A stretch of 64,000 nt of DNA from Granulicella aggregans (GCF_014203275.1 NZ_JACHIP010000001.1:1178001-1242000); one strand, 5' to 3'; counted from the stretch's first letter, positions 51,093 to 60,352 are shown. Notes: generated from the sequence alone by a model not told the origin. Numbers and translations: made by a program.

Positions 51093-51902
51093 TTAGCCTT
51101 CGACCGGGTCGGTCGTCGCGGCTTCACCAGCCTGCGATGCCGTTCCGTTTTCGGGCTGCTCGGCTGCTTCCGACTCAACCACATGCGTCTCAGCCACGAG
51201 AGCTGCATCTTCTACGGGCGCTTCGACTGCAACAGCAGCTTCCACGACAGGAGCAGCCTCTTCAGCTACCGGAGCAGCTTCCGCAACGGGAGCAGCTTCC
51301 GCAACGGGAGCAGCTTCCGCAACGGGAGCAGCTTCCGCAACGGGAGCAGCTTCCGCAACGGGAGCAGCAGCCGGACCGGCAAACTTGCCCTTCTCGACGC
51401 CCTGGTTGATGACCACCGCGAGATCGCGGCCAGTGGCGTTGATGACGGTTGCGAGACGCTGCGCGGGCGACTGGATGAGGAAGAGGAGCTTCGAGAAGAG
51501 CTCTTCCTTACCCGGCAGGCTTGCGAGGTCCTTGATCTCTTCGATCGTGATGACTTTGCCGTCAACGATGCCGAGCTTGAAGGTGAACTCCGAGTTGTCC
51601 TTGACCCAGGTCGAAAGCGCCTTGGCCAGAGCAACCGGATCGCCCGAAGTGTAGGCAACCGACGAAACACCCTTGAGGCCCTGCAGAGCGGCTTCGATCT
51701 TGGTGCCGGCGCTGGCGCGTGCGGCCAGCTTGTTCTTGACGACGTGGTAGGAACCGCCAGCGGCGCGAACCGTCTTGCGGAGGTCGTAGTCCTTGTCAGC
51801 GGTCAACGCCTTGAAGGTGCCAATAATTGCGGATGTCGACCCGGCGAGTTCTTCCGCCAGCTTCCCGACCTTGTCCGTCTTTTGTGTCCTGGTCAATGCC
51901 AT
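51093..51902 (-). CDS. rplJ: 50S ribosomal protein L10 with a repetitive Ala/Pro/Glu tail
   Basis: 269 residues; ordinary L10 is about 165-180. Residues 1 to about 176 are normal L10 (MALTRTQKTDKVGKLAEEL, GGSYHVVKNKLAARA, and the L7/L12-binding C-terminal helix region SPAQRLATVINATGRDLAVVINQGVEKGK). From about 177 there is a roughly 93-residue acidic, disordered-looking extension built on AAPVAE hexapeptides and then a degenerate AAPVVEAAVAVEAPVEDAAL region. The hexapeptide DNA is five identical 18-bp units. ATG 51902 has AGGAAA upstream; 92 nt after rplA. Confidence 0.97.
   Translation of the reverse strand: MALTRTQKTDKVGKLAEELAGSTSAIIGTFKALTADKDYDLRKTVRAAGGSYHVVKNKLAARASAGTKIEAALQGLKGVSSVAYTSGDPVALAKALSTWVKDNSEFTFKLGIVDGKVITIEEIKDLASLPGKEELFSKLLFLIQSPAQRLATVINATGRDLAVVINQGVEKGKFAGPAAAPVAEAAPVAEAAPVAEAAPVAEAAPVAEAAPVAEEAAPVVEAAVAVEAPVEDAALVAETHVVESEAAEQPENGTASQAGEAATTDPVEG
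51271..51360. repeat. Five identical 18-bp tandem repeats inside rplJ
   Basis: Plus-strand unit GGAGCAGCTTCCGCAACG, repeated exactly at 51271, 51289, 51307, 51325 and 51343; a partial unit begins at 51361 and a diverged one lies before 51271. Each unit encodes AAPVAE-type hexapeptide on the minus strand and keeps frame. Confidence 0.97.
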
Positions 51903-51994
51903 AAAAATTTCCTAGCCTTAGCTGCCAGCGTCTCGTTCCTGCTGGCTGAAGTTATGCGCCACTCTCGCGGCTTAAATCTTTGAAAATGAGCGAG

Positions 51995-52705
51995 TTAAGC
52001 GCGAGCGGCTGCGTCGGCAACGCCACTGTCGAGCGCAATCCCAGGGCCCATCGTCGAGCTGAGCGTAATGCCCTTGATGTACTTGCCCTTGGCCGCCGAA
52101 GGCTTCGCCTTCAAAACGCTCGAGATAATCGTGGTCGCGTTGTCGACCAGCTTCTGAGCGTCGAACGAGAGCTTACCCACCGGAACGTGAACCAGAGCGG
52201 TCTTGTCCGTGCGGAACTCGACCTTACCAGCCTTGATCTCTTTGATCGCGCTTGCGACATCGGTGGTCACGGTGCCGGTCTTCGGGTTCGGCATCAAGCC
52301 ACGGGGCCCGAGGACTTTTCCGAGACGTCCAACCGAACGCATCATGTCGGGAGTCGCGATGAGGGCGTCGAATGCGGTCCAACCCTCTTTCTGGATCTTC
52401 TCGACCATCTCTTCGCCGCCGACAAAGTCAGCGCCAGCCGCTTCCGCGTCCTTGAGCTTGTCGCCCGAGGCGATTACCGCAACAATCTTGGTCTTTCCCA
52501 GTCCGTGGGGCAGAACGACCGTGCCACGAACCATCTGGTCTGCGTGGCGAGGATCTACGCCGAGGCGCAGCGTAATGTCGACGGTCTCGTCGAACTTCGC
52601 GTACTTGGCCTTCTGAAGGAGGGGAACTGCGTCTGCCAGGGTGTAGGGGCGGGGCTCAACAAGCGCGCGCGCCTTGGCCAAATTCTTGGAGATCTTCTGT
52701 GGCAT
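51995..52705 (-). CDS. rplA: 50S ribosomal protein L1
   Basis: 236 residues from ATG 52705, chosen for AAGGAT directly upstream and because the family begins here ([65 protein letters not shown]). The L1 signature [19 protein letters not shown] is present. First gene of the rplA-rplJ-rplL-rpoB-rpoC run. Its normal upstream partner rplK lies 26 kb away; the upstream neighbour here is a Uma2 gene. L1 usually represses its own operon by binding the leader. Confidence 0.98.
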   Translation of the reverse strand: MPQKISKNLAKARALVEPRPYTLADAVPLLQKAKYAKFDETVDITLRLGVDPRHADQMVRGTVVLPHGLGKTKIVAVIASGDKLKDAEAAGADFVGGEEMVEKIQKEGWTAFDALIATPDMMRSVGRLGKVLGPRGLMPNPKTGTVTTDVASAIKEIKAGKVEFRTDKTALVHVPVGKLSFDAQKLVDNATTIISSVLKAKPSAAKGKYIKGITLSSTMGPGIALDSGVADAAARA

Positions 52706-52871
52706 CTTTATCCTTGTCTCCCACCCCTCGGACCTGTTGCCACCGGGCGTGGTGAATGACTGTCCTCCGCATGGAGCGGAGACACTCTTACGAGTATGCC
52801 GGGAATCCGGTTTTCCGTCAACAGTTGTTTCGTCGAGTTGATCCATCTGAGCCTGGCTGAGTCGGCTGCGC

Positions 52872-53471
52872 CTACTTCCAAATCCGGGCCATGATCAACT
52901 CAAAGCCTGCTATCACTCCCGTTCCCTGAATTGAACTGGGATCGAAGAAGAAATCTGGGGATTCTTCTTCGGGCCTGTAAACAGATATTTCAGTCCGTTC
53001 TGGATCGATGAGCCACGCGACTTGAGCTCCGTTCGCGATCCACATCTCCATCTTCGCTCGGACAGCAAGAAGCTTGTCGCTCGGCGATCGGAGTTCGATC
53101 ACGAAATCAGGGCAGATCGGCGCGAAGCTAGACTGCTGAGTGTCGGATAGCGCGTTCCACCGAGAGCGCAGTATCCACGCAGTATCCGGGCTGCGCATGG
53201 AGCCATCCGGCAGGGTAAAGCCACCACTCGAATCGAAAGCAACACCTCGACCGTCCTCCTCTGCCCACTCCGCAAGAAAACGGCTAATTTGAATATTGAT
53301 CCGGCTTGTTCTGCTATTCGCAGGTGTCATCACGAGAATCTCTCCATTCACCTCCCGCTCGACTCGAAGAAAATTATTGGCAGCACAGAATCGAAGAAAT
53401 TCCTCGTCAGTCATTGGCTGTTCCAGCCGGAGCCTCATAGGAAGCGCCACTTCTGCAAGGTCAAGATTCAT
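52872..53471 (-). CDS. Uma2-family PD-(D/E)XK-like protein
   Basis: 199 residues, complete. Core motifs [71 protein letters not shown] (Asp and Glu-x-Lys-like nuclease residues) and [28 protein letters not shown]. The family is abundant in Cyanobacteria and Acidobacteria, often near mobile DNA, with no settled function. Lies 167 bp upstream of rplA and divergent from ftsZ. It is the intact relative of the pseudogene at 27,596-28,211. Confidence 0.85.
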   Translation of the reverse strand: MNLDLAEVALPMRLRLEQPMTDEEFLRFCAANNFLRVEREVNGEILVMTPANSRTSRINIQISRFLAEWAEEDGRGVAFDSSGGFTLPDGSMRSPDTAWILRSRWNALSDTQQSSFAPICPDFVIELRSPSDKLLAVRAKMEMWIANGAQVAWLIDPERTEISVYRPEEESPDFFFDPSSIQGTGVIAGFELIMARIWK

Positions 53472-53584
53472 GGCTACATTCTAACCGGCCATGTCTTCAT
53501 GACTTCGCGAACAGGTGAACTTCCTACGTTACCCTTCCCTGCGGGGATTGCGTGTCAGAATGGACGCTGAAGGAACTCCACCTC

Positions 53585-56104
53585 ATGCCAACGCCACAAC
53601 ACCCTGTTGCTCCTGCCCGTCAGCCCGAAGACGTAGCGCACGGTGCCCGCATCAAGGTGGTCGGTGTCGGCGGCGGCGGCAGCAACGCCATCGATCGCAT
53701 GATCGACTTCGGCCTGGAAGGCGTCGAGTTCATCGCCCTCAACACCGACGTCCAGGCGCTCGAGGTGTCGAAAGCCCCAGTCCGGGGACAACTCGGTTCC
53801 CTTCTGACCCATGGCCTGAGCGCCGGGTCCGACCCCAATGTCGGCCGCCGCGCCGCGATCCAGGACGTCAACGAGATCGCCGAAGTCCTCGAAGGCGCAG
53901 ACATGGTCTTCATCACCGCGGGCCTCGGCGGAGGCACAGGGACGGGCGCGGCCCCTGTAATCGCAGCCATCGCAAGCGAGATGGGAGCCTTGACCGTCGC
54001 CATCGTCACCCGCCCCTTCAACTTCGAGGGCAAGCGTCGAATGGCCATCGCGGATTGGGGTATCGATCACCTGCTCCGCTACGTCGACACCCTCATCGTC
54101 ATCCCCAACGAAAAGCTCCTCTCCGTCGCGAAAGACGCGCCCTTCTTTGAGTCGTTTAAGATCGCCGACGACTTTCTTCGCCAGGCCGTCCAGAGCATCA
54201 CCGACATCATCACCACCGAAGGCGTCATCAACCGCGACTTCGCGGACGTGAAGACGACCATGGCCGGCATGGGCTACGCCGTCATGGGAACGGCGTCGAG
54301 GTCAGGCCCCACCCGCGCGGTAGATGCGGTCATGGACGCAATGGCCTCGCCGCTGCTTGAAGAAGGCGCGATCGATGGCGCGCGCGGAATCCTCATCAAC
54401 ATTACGGGCTCAAGTACGCTACGCCTAAGCGAAGTAAACGCCGCGTCCAGGGTCATCCAAAGCGTCGCTCATGAGGATGCAACCATCATCTTCGGCGCGG
54501 TCCTCGATGAGCGTCTTGGAGATGAGGTCAAGGCCACCGTCATCGCAACCGGCTTCCGCAACGACGGAAGAGATCGCTCCGAGCGCCGCGCAAGATTGCT
54601 GCGCGCCGATGGGCCGGAAGCTGCAGAACCAGAGCCCGCTGCACCGGAACTTTTAATACTGGAGCCTGCTGCACCTGGGCCTCTAGAGCTGGAACCTGCT
54701 ATACCTGAGTCTTTAGAGCCGGAACCTGCTGCACCCAAGCCTGCGGAGCCAGAAGCTGCGGTCAAGATTCCATCCATTGAACCGCAGATCGACGAGACTC
54801 CTCTAGCCGAAAGCCCTCTACCGTATCAGCATGAAGCGATCGATGTGCCATCAGCCGAGATTGCGACAACCGATGTTGAAGCAGTCGATATTGAAGCGCC
54901 GCAAGCTGAAGAGATCGAGACCGCAGGGGTCGACGTTGAACTCCTCGAAGAAGAGCAGATTACAGCCTCCGAGGCCACCTTTGAAGAGCCTGGAGTGGAA
55001 GCTCTTGAAGTCGAGCAGCCGGAAGCGGTCTCGGAGCAAATCGAAGAGACGGCGCAGCACGCCGACCAGCATCTAGCGATTGAAGCAGAAGTAGAGGTCT
55101 ATGACGGCGAAGAGGTGTTGGTTGAAGACCCGCCGCAACATCATTCCCTTGAGGTTGAAGATCTCGAGCCAGCCAGCTTTGATTCGAGTGAACCGTTAGC
55201 GGCGAATGAGGAGCCGGATCCCCGGCTACGGGACGAAGAAGAGGACTGGATAGAGGCGATCCGCGAGATTGCACGCCTGGCCGAGCCCGCTTTCGAGGTA
55301 GAAGATCAGGAGACGCCCAATCCCGATGTCGAGGAGCATCGCATCGTCGCGCATAAAGCCGCGAATACCCTTGCGCCTCCCGAAGACCGCACGCTCGTCG
55401 CCCCGGTCAACGTTTCCGCATCGGCGCACCTGTCAACCACGCGACGGGCAGCCATGGCGGCCTATGCTGCCGTCTCGTTTCCAGAGGCGGAACCAGAGAC
55501 CGAATCAGAAACGGCCACAGGACAAAGCCAGCCCAAGCCAGTCAACGCATTTGCCCAGGTCCTCGAGGCGCGACGCCGCTTTGTCGAAAATATGGCTAAG
55601 AATCCGGCGGTGGCGGAGTCAAGCAACCCCGCACTCGTTGCGCCTCTGGAGACCCATGAACTGGCTCCCTACCCCGAAACTCACATGCAAGAAGAGAGCC
55701 GCCGCTACGACGAAGCTGAGGTCGAAACTGAACCTGTACAGCGACGTCAGGCTCGTCTTTCTCGCCCCGTTACGATAGAGGCAGAACCTGCACGGGCACT
55801 CGCTGAGAAGGGCACGGACTCTCGCGATGGGCTTGGTCGTCGACCCGATATGGCGTTGTTCAACGGCACCGTTGGGGCATCGGGAACTGACAATCCAGGC
55901 GTGAAGGATGATCTGCCAAAGTCGCTTCCGGATCCCAATCGGAGACTGCAGCGCGAAGGCACCGAAGAGCGAAACGGAGAGTTGTTTGAGAGTAGATGGA
56001 ACTCGCAGATTCCCGTCCCATCGTTTGGGTTCTCAGAGCGAAAGAGCCATACCGAAGAGGTCGACGATCTGGACACTCCCTCGTTTCTACGTCGAGGCAA
56101 GTGA
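53585..56104 (+). CDS. ftsZ: Cell division protein FtsZ with an exceptionally long C-terminal linker
   Basis: 839 residues from ATG 53585 (AAGGA upstream; a GTG lies 33 nt earlier). The GTPase/tubulin core (about 21-326) is complete: KVVGVGGGGSNAIDRM, T-loop GGGTGTGAAP (116-124), NRDFADVKTTM T7 loop with catalytic Asp. The last 12 residues, DLDTPSFLRRGK, match the conserved C-terminal peptide that binds FtsA and other partners. Between them lie about 500 residues, acidic, rich in Pro/Glu/Ala, with four 10-residue repeats at 350-389. Typical linkers are about 50 residues. It is not in a dcw cluster; neighbours are Uma2 and motAB, so it may be a second ftsZ. Confidence 0.95.
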   Translation: MPTPQHPVAPARQPEDVAHGARIKVVGVGGGGSNAIDRMIDFGLEGVEFIALNTDVQALEVSKAPVRGQLGSLLTHGLSAGSDPNVGRRAAIQDVNEIAEVLEGADMVFITAGLGGGTGTGAAPVIAAIASEMGALTVAIVTRPFNFEGKRRMAIADWGIDHLLRYVDTLIVIPNEKLLSVAKDAPFFESFKIADDFLRQAVQSITDIITTEGVINRDFADVKTTMAGMGYAVMGTASRSGPTRAVDAVMDAMASPLLEEGAIDGARGILINITGSSTLRLSEVNAASRVIQSVAHEDATIIFGAVLDERLGDEVKATVIATGFRNDGRDRSERRARLLRADGPEAAEPEPAAPELLILEPAAPGPLELEPAIPESLEPEPAAPKPAEPEAAVKIPSIEPQIDETPLAESPLPYQHEAIDVPSAEIATTDVEAVDIEAPQAEEIETAGVDVELLEEEQITASEATFEEPGVEALEVEQPEAVSEQIEETAQHADQHLAIEAEVEVYDGEEVLVEDPPQHHSLEVEDLEPASFDSSEPLAANEEPDPRLRDEEEDWIEAIREIARLAEPAFEVEDQETPNPDVEEHRIVAHKAANTLAPPEDRTLVAPVNVSASAHLSTTRRAAMAAYAAVSFPEAEPETESETATGQSQPKPVNAFAQVLEARRRFVENMAKNPAVAESSNPALVAPLETHELAPYPETHMQEESRRYDEAEVETEPVQRRQARLSRPVTIEAEPARALAEKGTDSRDGLGRRPDMALFNGTVGASGTDNPGVKDDLPKSLPDPNRRLQREGTEERNGELFESRWNSQIPVPSFGFSERKSHTEEVDDLDTPSFLRRGK
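54632..54751 (+). repeat. Four 30-bp tandem repeats in the FtsZ linker
   Basis: Units at 54632, 54662, 54692 and 54722 encode EPAAPELLIL, EPAAPGPLEL, EPAIPESLEP and EPAAPKPAEP. Diverged in DNA, so older than the rplJ repeats. Confidence 0.85.
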
Positions 56105-56110
56105 CGGACG

Positions 56111-56875
56111 CTATGGGTGCGGGACAACCTTCACCTTAGGTTCGACGATCACCAGATCAACTCTCCGGTTCTGGCCGCGGCCTTCGGCAGTTGCATTGTC
56201 CGCAACCGGGCGGTACGGCCCGTAACCGGCAACAGAGATCTTATCCGGCGGGAATCCAGCATCATCCACCAGCAATGTAAGTACGCTCGTTGCACGCGCT
56301 GAAGAGAGCTGCCAGTTGGACTGGAAGAGCGGAGTATGAATCGGCTGGTTGTCGGAGTGTCCTTCAACGCGCAACTCAAGATGGTGGTCCATCAACACAT
56401 GGGCCGTCTTGCGCAGTTGCTCAGCCGCTCCCGGCAGCAGCGTCGCATCACCCGACTTGAAGAAGCCGAAGTCGCGCAGGCTAATGATCAGGCCTTCAGT
56501 CGTCTGCTGCACCACGATCTCGTGCTTGTCGATGGCATCGCCCAGCACTCCCTCTAGCTGCGTCTTCAACTGCGTCGTGTCGACGGGCAAAGGGGCGGGC
56601 ATCACGGGTGCCGGCGGAAGGGGGTTGGCCGCATCCGTCGGCCCGGTATCGGGCTTGGGATCATCGTGAGCGCTCAGCTTCTCAAAGCCGGCGTGGATCC
56701 CGGCGGACACTGTTTGAACGCTCTTGCTGCGGCCACGCGAGAACGCGAACAACACAATGAAGACGGCAAGCAGCAGCGTGACAAAGTCTGCATAGGAGAG
56801 CAGCCAGCGATCATGCGACGGGGCCGCTTCTTCTTCACGCTTCGAAGATCGTCTCAATCCAGCAGCACGCCTCAT
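56111..56875 (-). CDS. motB: Flagellar stator protein MotB
   Basis: 254 residues. One N-terminal membrane helix with the ion-carrying Asp30 (WLLSYADFVTLLLAVFIVLFAFS), a Pro-rich plug/linker, and a C-terminal OmpA/peptidoglycan-binding domain (FGFFKSGDATLLPGAAEQLRKTAHVL, LRVEGHSDNQPIHTPLFQSNWQLSSARATSVL, GYGPYRPVADNATAEGRGQNRRVDLVI). ATG 56875 overlaps the motA stop by one or two nt (TAATG). Ends 7 bp from the convergent ftsZ stop. Confidence 0.95.
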   Translation of the reverse strand: MRRAAGLRRSSKREEEAAPSHDRWLLSYADFVTLLLAVFIVLFAFSRGRSKSVQTVSAGIHAGFEKLSAHDDPKPDTGPTDAANPLPPAPVMPAPLPVDTTQLKTQLEGVLGDAIDKHEIVVQQTTEGLIISLRDFGFFKSGDATLLPGAAEQLRKTAHVLMDHHLELRVEGHSDNQPIHTPLFQSNWQLSSARATSVLTLLVDDAGFPPDKISVAGYGPYRPVADNATAEGRGQNRRVDLVIVEPKVKVVPHP

Positions 56876-57678
56876 TACGCGGCCAGCTCCGGCCTGGAGA
56901 TCACTTCTACCTTGACCGCCTCTTCAGCGAGATAGCATTCTAGGCGCTCTCGTAAGGCGCGCGGGCCCATGCCATCCATAATTGCAAGCACTGCTTCAAG
57001 GACCATCTCGCGTGCAATCTGCCGCTCGCGAATGCGAATCCGGAGTTTGCCCGCCAAAGGTAGGAGCAGAATGTTGGCAAGACCAAGTCCATACAGCGTG
57101 GAGACGAAAGCTATTGCGATGCCTCTACCAATCTCCGTGACATTGTCCATGCGCTGCATCACTTGAATGAGCCCTAGCACGGCACCCATGATGCCAAGCG
57201 TTGGCGCAAACCCGCCTGAGGCCTCAAGCAACTTCACCGCGCCAAGTTCGCGCTCGTCCAGCAGGTCGAGTTCAAGCTCCATATTCTCTCGCATCGTCTG
57301 GGGATGGGCACCATCGACTGCAAAGGTGAGAGCCTTCCGCAGGAACTTATCTTCGATATCCGCCAACTGCGAGTCCAGCCGCAGAATCCCATGCCTGCGA
57401 GCCTGGGTGCAGTAGGAGACCATCTCTTCCAACGTATCGGTCGCCTTAGACGAACGCTCATAGAAGATAGTGGGCAGAACTTTAATCGTATCCATTACTG
57501 TCTTCATCGGGAACTGAATGAGAACGACGCCGAGCGTGCCCGCTAGAACAATGAGTGCCGCAGAGGGCTGAAGGATCTGCCGAACGCTTCCTCCATCAAG
57601 AACAAGACCGCCAACAATTCCTGCGACTGCAAGAAATGTGCCAAGCAGAGTGCTCTTATCAACGCGGCGCTTGTTCAT
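56875..57678 (-). CDS. motA: Flagellar stator protein MotA
   Basis: 267 residues, four membrane helices (STLLGTFLAVAGIVGGLVLDGG; SAALIVLAGTLGVVLIQFP; FAPTLGIMGAVLGLIQVMQ; IAIAFVSTLYGLGLANILLLPLAGKL), with the conserved Pro in the third and fourth helix pair and the charged cytoplasmic loop (RHGILRLDSQLADIEDKFLRKAL) that touches FliG. Ion channel partner of MotB. The start lies just after an inverted repeat (57685-57705) which may hide its ribosome site. Confidence 0.95.
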   Translation of the reverse strand: MNKRRVDKSTLLGTFLAVAGIVGGLVLDGGSVRQILQPSAALIVLAGTLGVVLIQFPMKTVMDTIKVLPTIFYERSSKATDTLEEMVSYCTQARRHGILRLDSQLADIEDKFLRKALTFAVDGAHPQTMRENMELELDLLDERELGAVKLLEASGGFAPTLGIMGAVLGLIQVMQRMDNVTEIGRGIAIAFVSTLYGLGLANILLLPLAGKLRIRIRERQIAREMVLEAVLAIMDGMGPRALRERLECYLAEEAVKVEVISRPELAA

Positions 57679-57684
57679 AGTTAT

Positions 57685-57705
57685 CTATCTATCAGAAATA
57701 GATAG
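57685..57705 (-). promoter_or_regulatory. Inverted repeat in the motA leader
   Basis: CTATCTAT (57685-57692), 5-nt loop, ATAGATAG (57698-57705); perfect 8-bp arms ending 7 nt before the motA ATG. Could be an operator or an RNA hairpin covering the motA ribosome site. Confidence 0.5.
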
Positions 57706-57913
57706 GTGCACGTATCGTGCCAAAGATGTAGATGGAGCTATGAACAAACGGCAGGCTAAATGCTATGCACAGTGCAGGTCACCCAATGTTTTATCGCTCT
57801 TGGAATATCGGGCAAAGATGAGAGGTTTATGAGAGAAATTTGCTCTACACCCTTTCATCTCTATCTCAGCGACGCTCACTTAGGCCCCGGTAAAGAATTC
57901 TTGCGATCACCCC

Positions 57914-57940
57914 TGAACGGCTTTGACGGGGCGGTCGATA
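57914..57940 (+). promoter_or_regulatory. Candidate sigma-28-type promoter for flagellin
   Basis: TGAACGGC (57914-57921), 11 bp, GGTCGATA (57933-57940); the spacing equals the TAAAGTTT-N11-GCCGATAA consensus and the -10 is close, but the -35 match is weak. Confidence 0.35.
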
Positions 57941-58042
57941 GAAGTCCTGCACCGAGATGGGCAGCCTGAAAGAGCAAAGCTCAAGAGGCGCAACAATTCA
58001 GAAGCAGAACTACTACACCGCTAACCACAAAGGAGCAACACA

Positions 58043-58861
58043 ATGTCACTCAGCATCTTGAACAACATCTCCGCGCTTCAGGCTGAAAACCAACTCGCTG
58101 TCACCTCGGCAGCTGCGGCCAAGAGCCTCCAGCAGCTTTCCTCGGGATCACGCATCAACTCCGGTTCCGACGATGCCGCCGGTCTCGCCATCTCCGACGG
58201 TCTGAACGCGAACGTCGCTGCCCTCAACCAGTCCTCGCTCAACGCAACCAACGCAGTTGGTTCCTTGCAGACCGCTGACGGCGCCCTGGCGCAGGTCACC
58301 GCTCTCCTCAACCGCTCTGTCACGCTCGCCACCGAAGCTTCCAGCACCGGTCTCAGCACCTCACAGTCGACCGCCATCAACACCGAGTTCCAGGCTCTGC
58401 TCACGCAGATCGGCAACATCGGCACCTCCACCAACTTCAACGGCACGGCTGTCTTCGGCTCGACCGTTTCGGCCTTCACCAGCGACGGAACCTCGGGCGG
58501 TACGGTCACCATCGGTGCAGCTGTTGCCGCTCTGACGACCACCTCGCTCGGCCTCAGTTCCTCCACCCTCACCTCGGCCAGCGGAGCGCAGTCTGCTCTG
58601 ACCGCTCTCACCGCAGCGATCTCCACCGTCTCGGCACAGCGTGGCACGCTCGGCGCCACCGTTGAGCAGCTCCAGGCCGCTTCGACCGTTGACACCAACG
58701 AGTCGCAGAACCTGACCACCGCTTCCAGCTCGATCACCTCTGCCGACATCAGCAGCGTGGTTGCAGCCGACACCAAGTACAGCATCCTTCAGCAGACCGG
58801 TATCTCGGCACTGCAGCAGGCTAACCAGCAGGCGCAGACCGTCCTCAAGCTTCTCCAGTAA
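58043..58861 (+). CDS. fliC: Flagellin
   Basis: 272 residues, a minimal flagellin. N-terminal D0/D1 (SILNNISALQAENQL, LQQLSSGSRINSGSDDAAGLAISDGL, SLQTADGALAQVTALLNRSVTLATEAS) and C-terminal D1/D0 (QRGTLGATVEQLQAAST, ILQQTGISALQQANQQAQTVLKLLQ) are complete; the middle is a short Ser/Thr/Ala-rich stretch without outer domains. ATG 58043 has AAAGGAG upstream. Exported through the flagellar type III apparatus. First gene of fliC-fliD-fliS. Confidence 0.96.
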   Translation: MSLSILNNISALQAENQLAVTSAAAAKSLQQLSSGSRINSGSDDAAGLAISDGLNANVAALNQSSLNATNAVGSLQTADGALAQVTALLNRSVTLATEASSTGLSTSQSTAINTEFQALLTQIGNIGTSTNFNGTAVFGSTVSAFTSDGTSGGTVTIGAAVAALTTTSLGLSSSTLTSASGAQSALTALTAAISTVSAQRGTLGATVEQLQAASTVDTNESQNLTTASSSITSADISSVVAADTKYSILQQTGISALQQANQQAQTVLKLLQ

Positions 58862-58950
58862 AACGAAGTGGATGCGGTCGCTGAGCTTCTGGCAGCGACC
58901 GCAGCCATCATTGTTTGACCTCGCTGGATTACCCAAGGAGTCTGCATCGC

Positions 58951-60330
58951 ATGAGCACAACATCCTCTACACTCACATCGGTCCTTTCCGCTCTCGGCGG
59001 TTCTACTGGGATCGACGTAACTTCTGCGGTCGCCAGCATCCTCTATGCCGATCGCGCTCCGGAACGCGGATGGCAAGCACAGCAGACCGCCCTGGCAAGC
59101 CAGACCTCGGCCATCAACGCGCTCAACAGCGATGCCTCTGCTTTGAGCGACGCTCTTAGCGCACTCCAAAGCACGACCGGCGCTCTCAGCACGGTCACCG
59201 CGACCAGCTCCAATACCAGCCTCCTCACCGCGACCGCGACAGACGGCACCACGACCGGCAACCACGTCGTGACTATCAGCAACCTCGCCTCTACAGGTTC
59301 CTGGTACTCTGCCAAGGAAGGCACCAGCTCTACCCAGTTGCCGACTGGCAGTTTCAGCATCACCGTCGGTTCGACCACGACATCCATTCCAACCGGCAGC
59401 GGTAGCGTCAATACGCTCGACCAGCTTGCTGCGTCCATCAATGGCCAGGCCCTCGGTGTGACTGCGAGCGTCGTCACCGACAGCTCCGGCGCCAGGCTTG
59501 CCCTCGTCTCCACGGTTTCGGGAGCCGCCGGCGATTTTTCGATTGCCACCGGCGGAAGCATTGGATTCACTCGCTCCGGCACCGGTACCGACGCCTCTCT
59601 GACCGTCGATGGTGTACCCCTCACTAGCTCGAGCAACACCGTCACCGGAGCGATCAACGGTGTTACGTTGAATCTGCTCGGAGCTGCCCCCGCCAGCGCA
59701 GACCTCACGACGCCGGCCACCCCCATTGCGCTGGGCCTCGCCCCGGATACCTCGGCGATCACCTCTGCGGTCAACGCCTTCGTCACCGCATATAACAACC
59801 TGATCACCGATACCAATACGACGATCACCTACAACAAGTCCACTCAGACCGGCGGTATCTTGCAGACCGACAGTGCCGCGCAGAGTCTCCAGAGTGCGCT
59901 TCTCGCTTCTACAAACTACAGCGCCACCAGCGGTAGTTTTCTCTCGTTGGACTCACTCGGAATTTCAACAAAATCCGACGGCACCCTGACCGTAGACACT
60001 ACGAAGCTGACCACCGCTATCCAGTCCAACAACTCCGCGTTGACGACCTTCTTTCAGGGCACTGCGGTCAACGGATTTGCTGCATCGCTTACCTCTACGC
60101 TCAACACCTACACCGACCCCACGCAGGGAGCTTTTACGGTAGATCTCCAGAGCATCAGCTCAGAGAACAAGGACCTCACAGATCAGATCAGTACGCTTGA
60201 GGTCTACCTCGCCTCGCAGCAGACCATTTTGACGGCTCAATACAACGCCGCCGACATCGCGATTCAGCAGCTGCCGCAGAAGCTCAAGCAGATCAACGCG
60301 CTGCTCAACCCGAACTCCACCAGCTCCTAA
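58951..60330 (+). CDS. fliD: Flagellar filament cap protein FliD
   Basis: 459 residues from ATG 58951 (AAGGAG 10 nt upstream). N-terminal SVLSALGGSTGIDVTSAVASILYADRAPERGWQAQQTALASQTSAINAL matches FliD_N; the C-terminal half has SVNAFVTAYNNLI-type (TSAVNAFVTAYNNLITDTN), LSLDSLGISTKSDGTLTVD and a closing coiled coil. Caps the growing filament and helps flagellin fold. Starts 89 nt after flagellin, followed by its neighbour fliS 22 nt on. Confidence 0.95.
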   Translation: MSTTSSTLTSVLSALGGSTGIDVTSAVASILYADRAPERGWQAQQTALASQTSAINALNSDASALSDALSALQSTTGALSTVTATSSNTSLLTATATDGTTTGNHVVTISNLASTGSWYSAKEGTSSTQLPTGSFSITVGSTTTSIPTGSGSVNTLDQLAASINGQALGVTASVVTDSSGARLALVSTVSGAAGDFSIATGGSIGFTRSGTGTDASLTVDGVPLTSSSNTVTGAINGVTLNLLGAAPASADLTTPATPIALGLAPDTSAITSAVNAFVTAYNNLITDTNTTITYNKSTQTGGILQTDSAAQSLQSALLASTNYSATSGSFLSLDSLGISTKSDGTLTVDTTKLTTAIQSNNSALTTFFQGTAVNGFAASLTSTLNTYTDPTQGAFTVDLQSISSENKDLTDQISTLEVYLASQQTILTAQYNAADIAIQQLPQKLKQINALLNPNSTSS

Positions 60331-60352
60331 AACTTGCGATGACGAGATCGAC

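Larger units (their letters stand above)
57679..58042. other. Divergent motA-flagellin intergenic region
   Basis: 364 bp with an inverted repeat beside motA and a candidate flagellar promoter for flagellin. A short plus-strand frame inside it has no ribosome site and no recognisable product and is not called. Confidence 0.5.

Noticed and set aside
51271..51360. Regular 18-bp repeats considered as a CRISPR array
   Set aside because: Units are contiguous without spacers and in frame inside rplJ; no cas genes.
51048..51983. Plus-strand frame across rplJ with Ser/Phe-rich repeats
   Set aside because: The repeats are the reverse strand of the L10 hexapeptide array; rplJ and its start signal explain the region.
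57760..57969. 69-codon plus-strand frame upstream of flagellin
   Set aside because: Covers the likely flagellin promoter and has no ribosome site.
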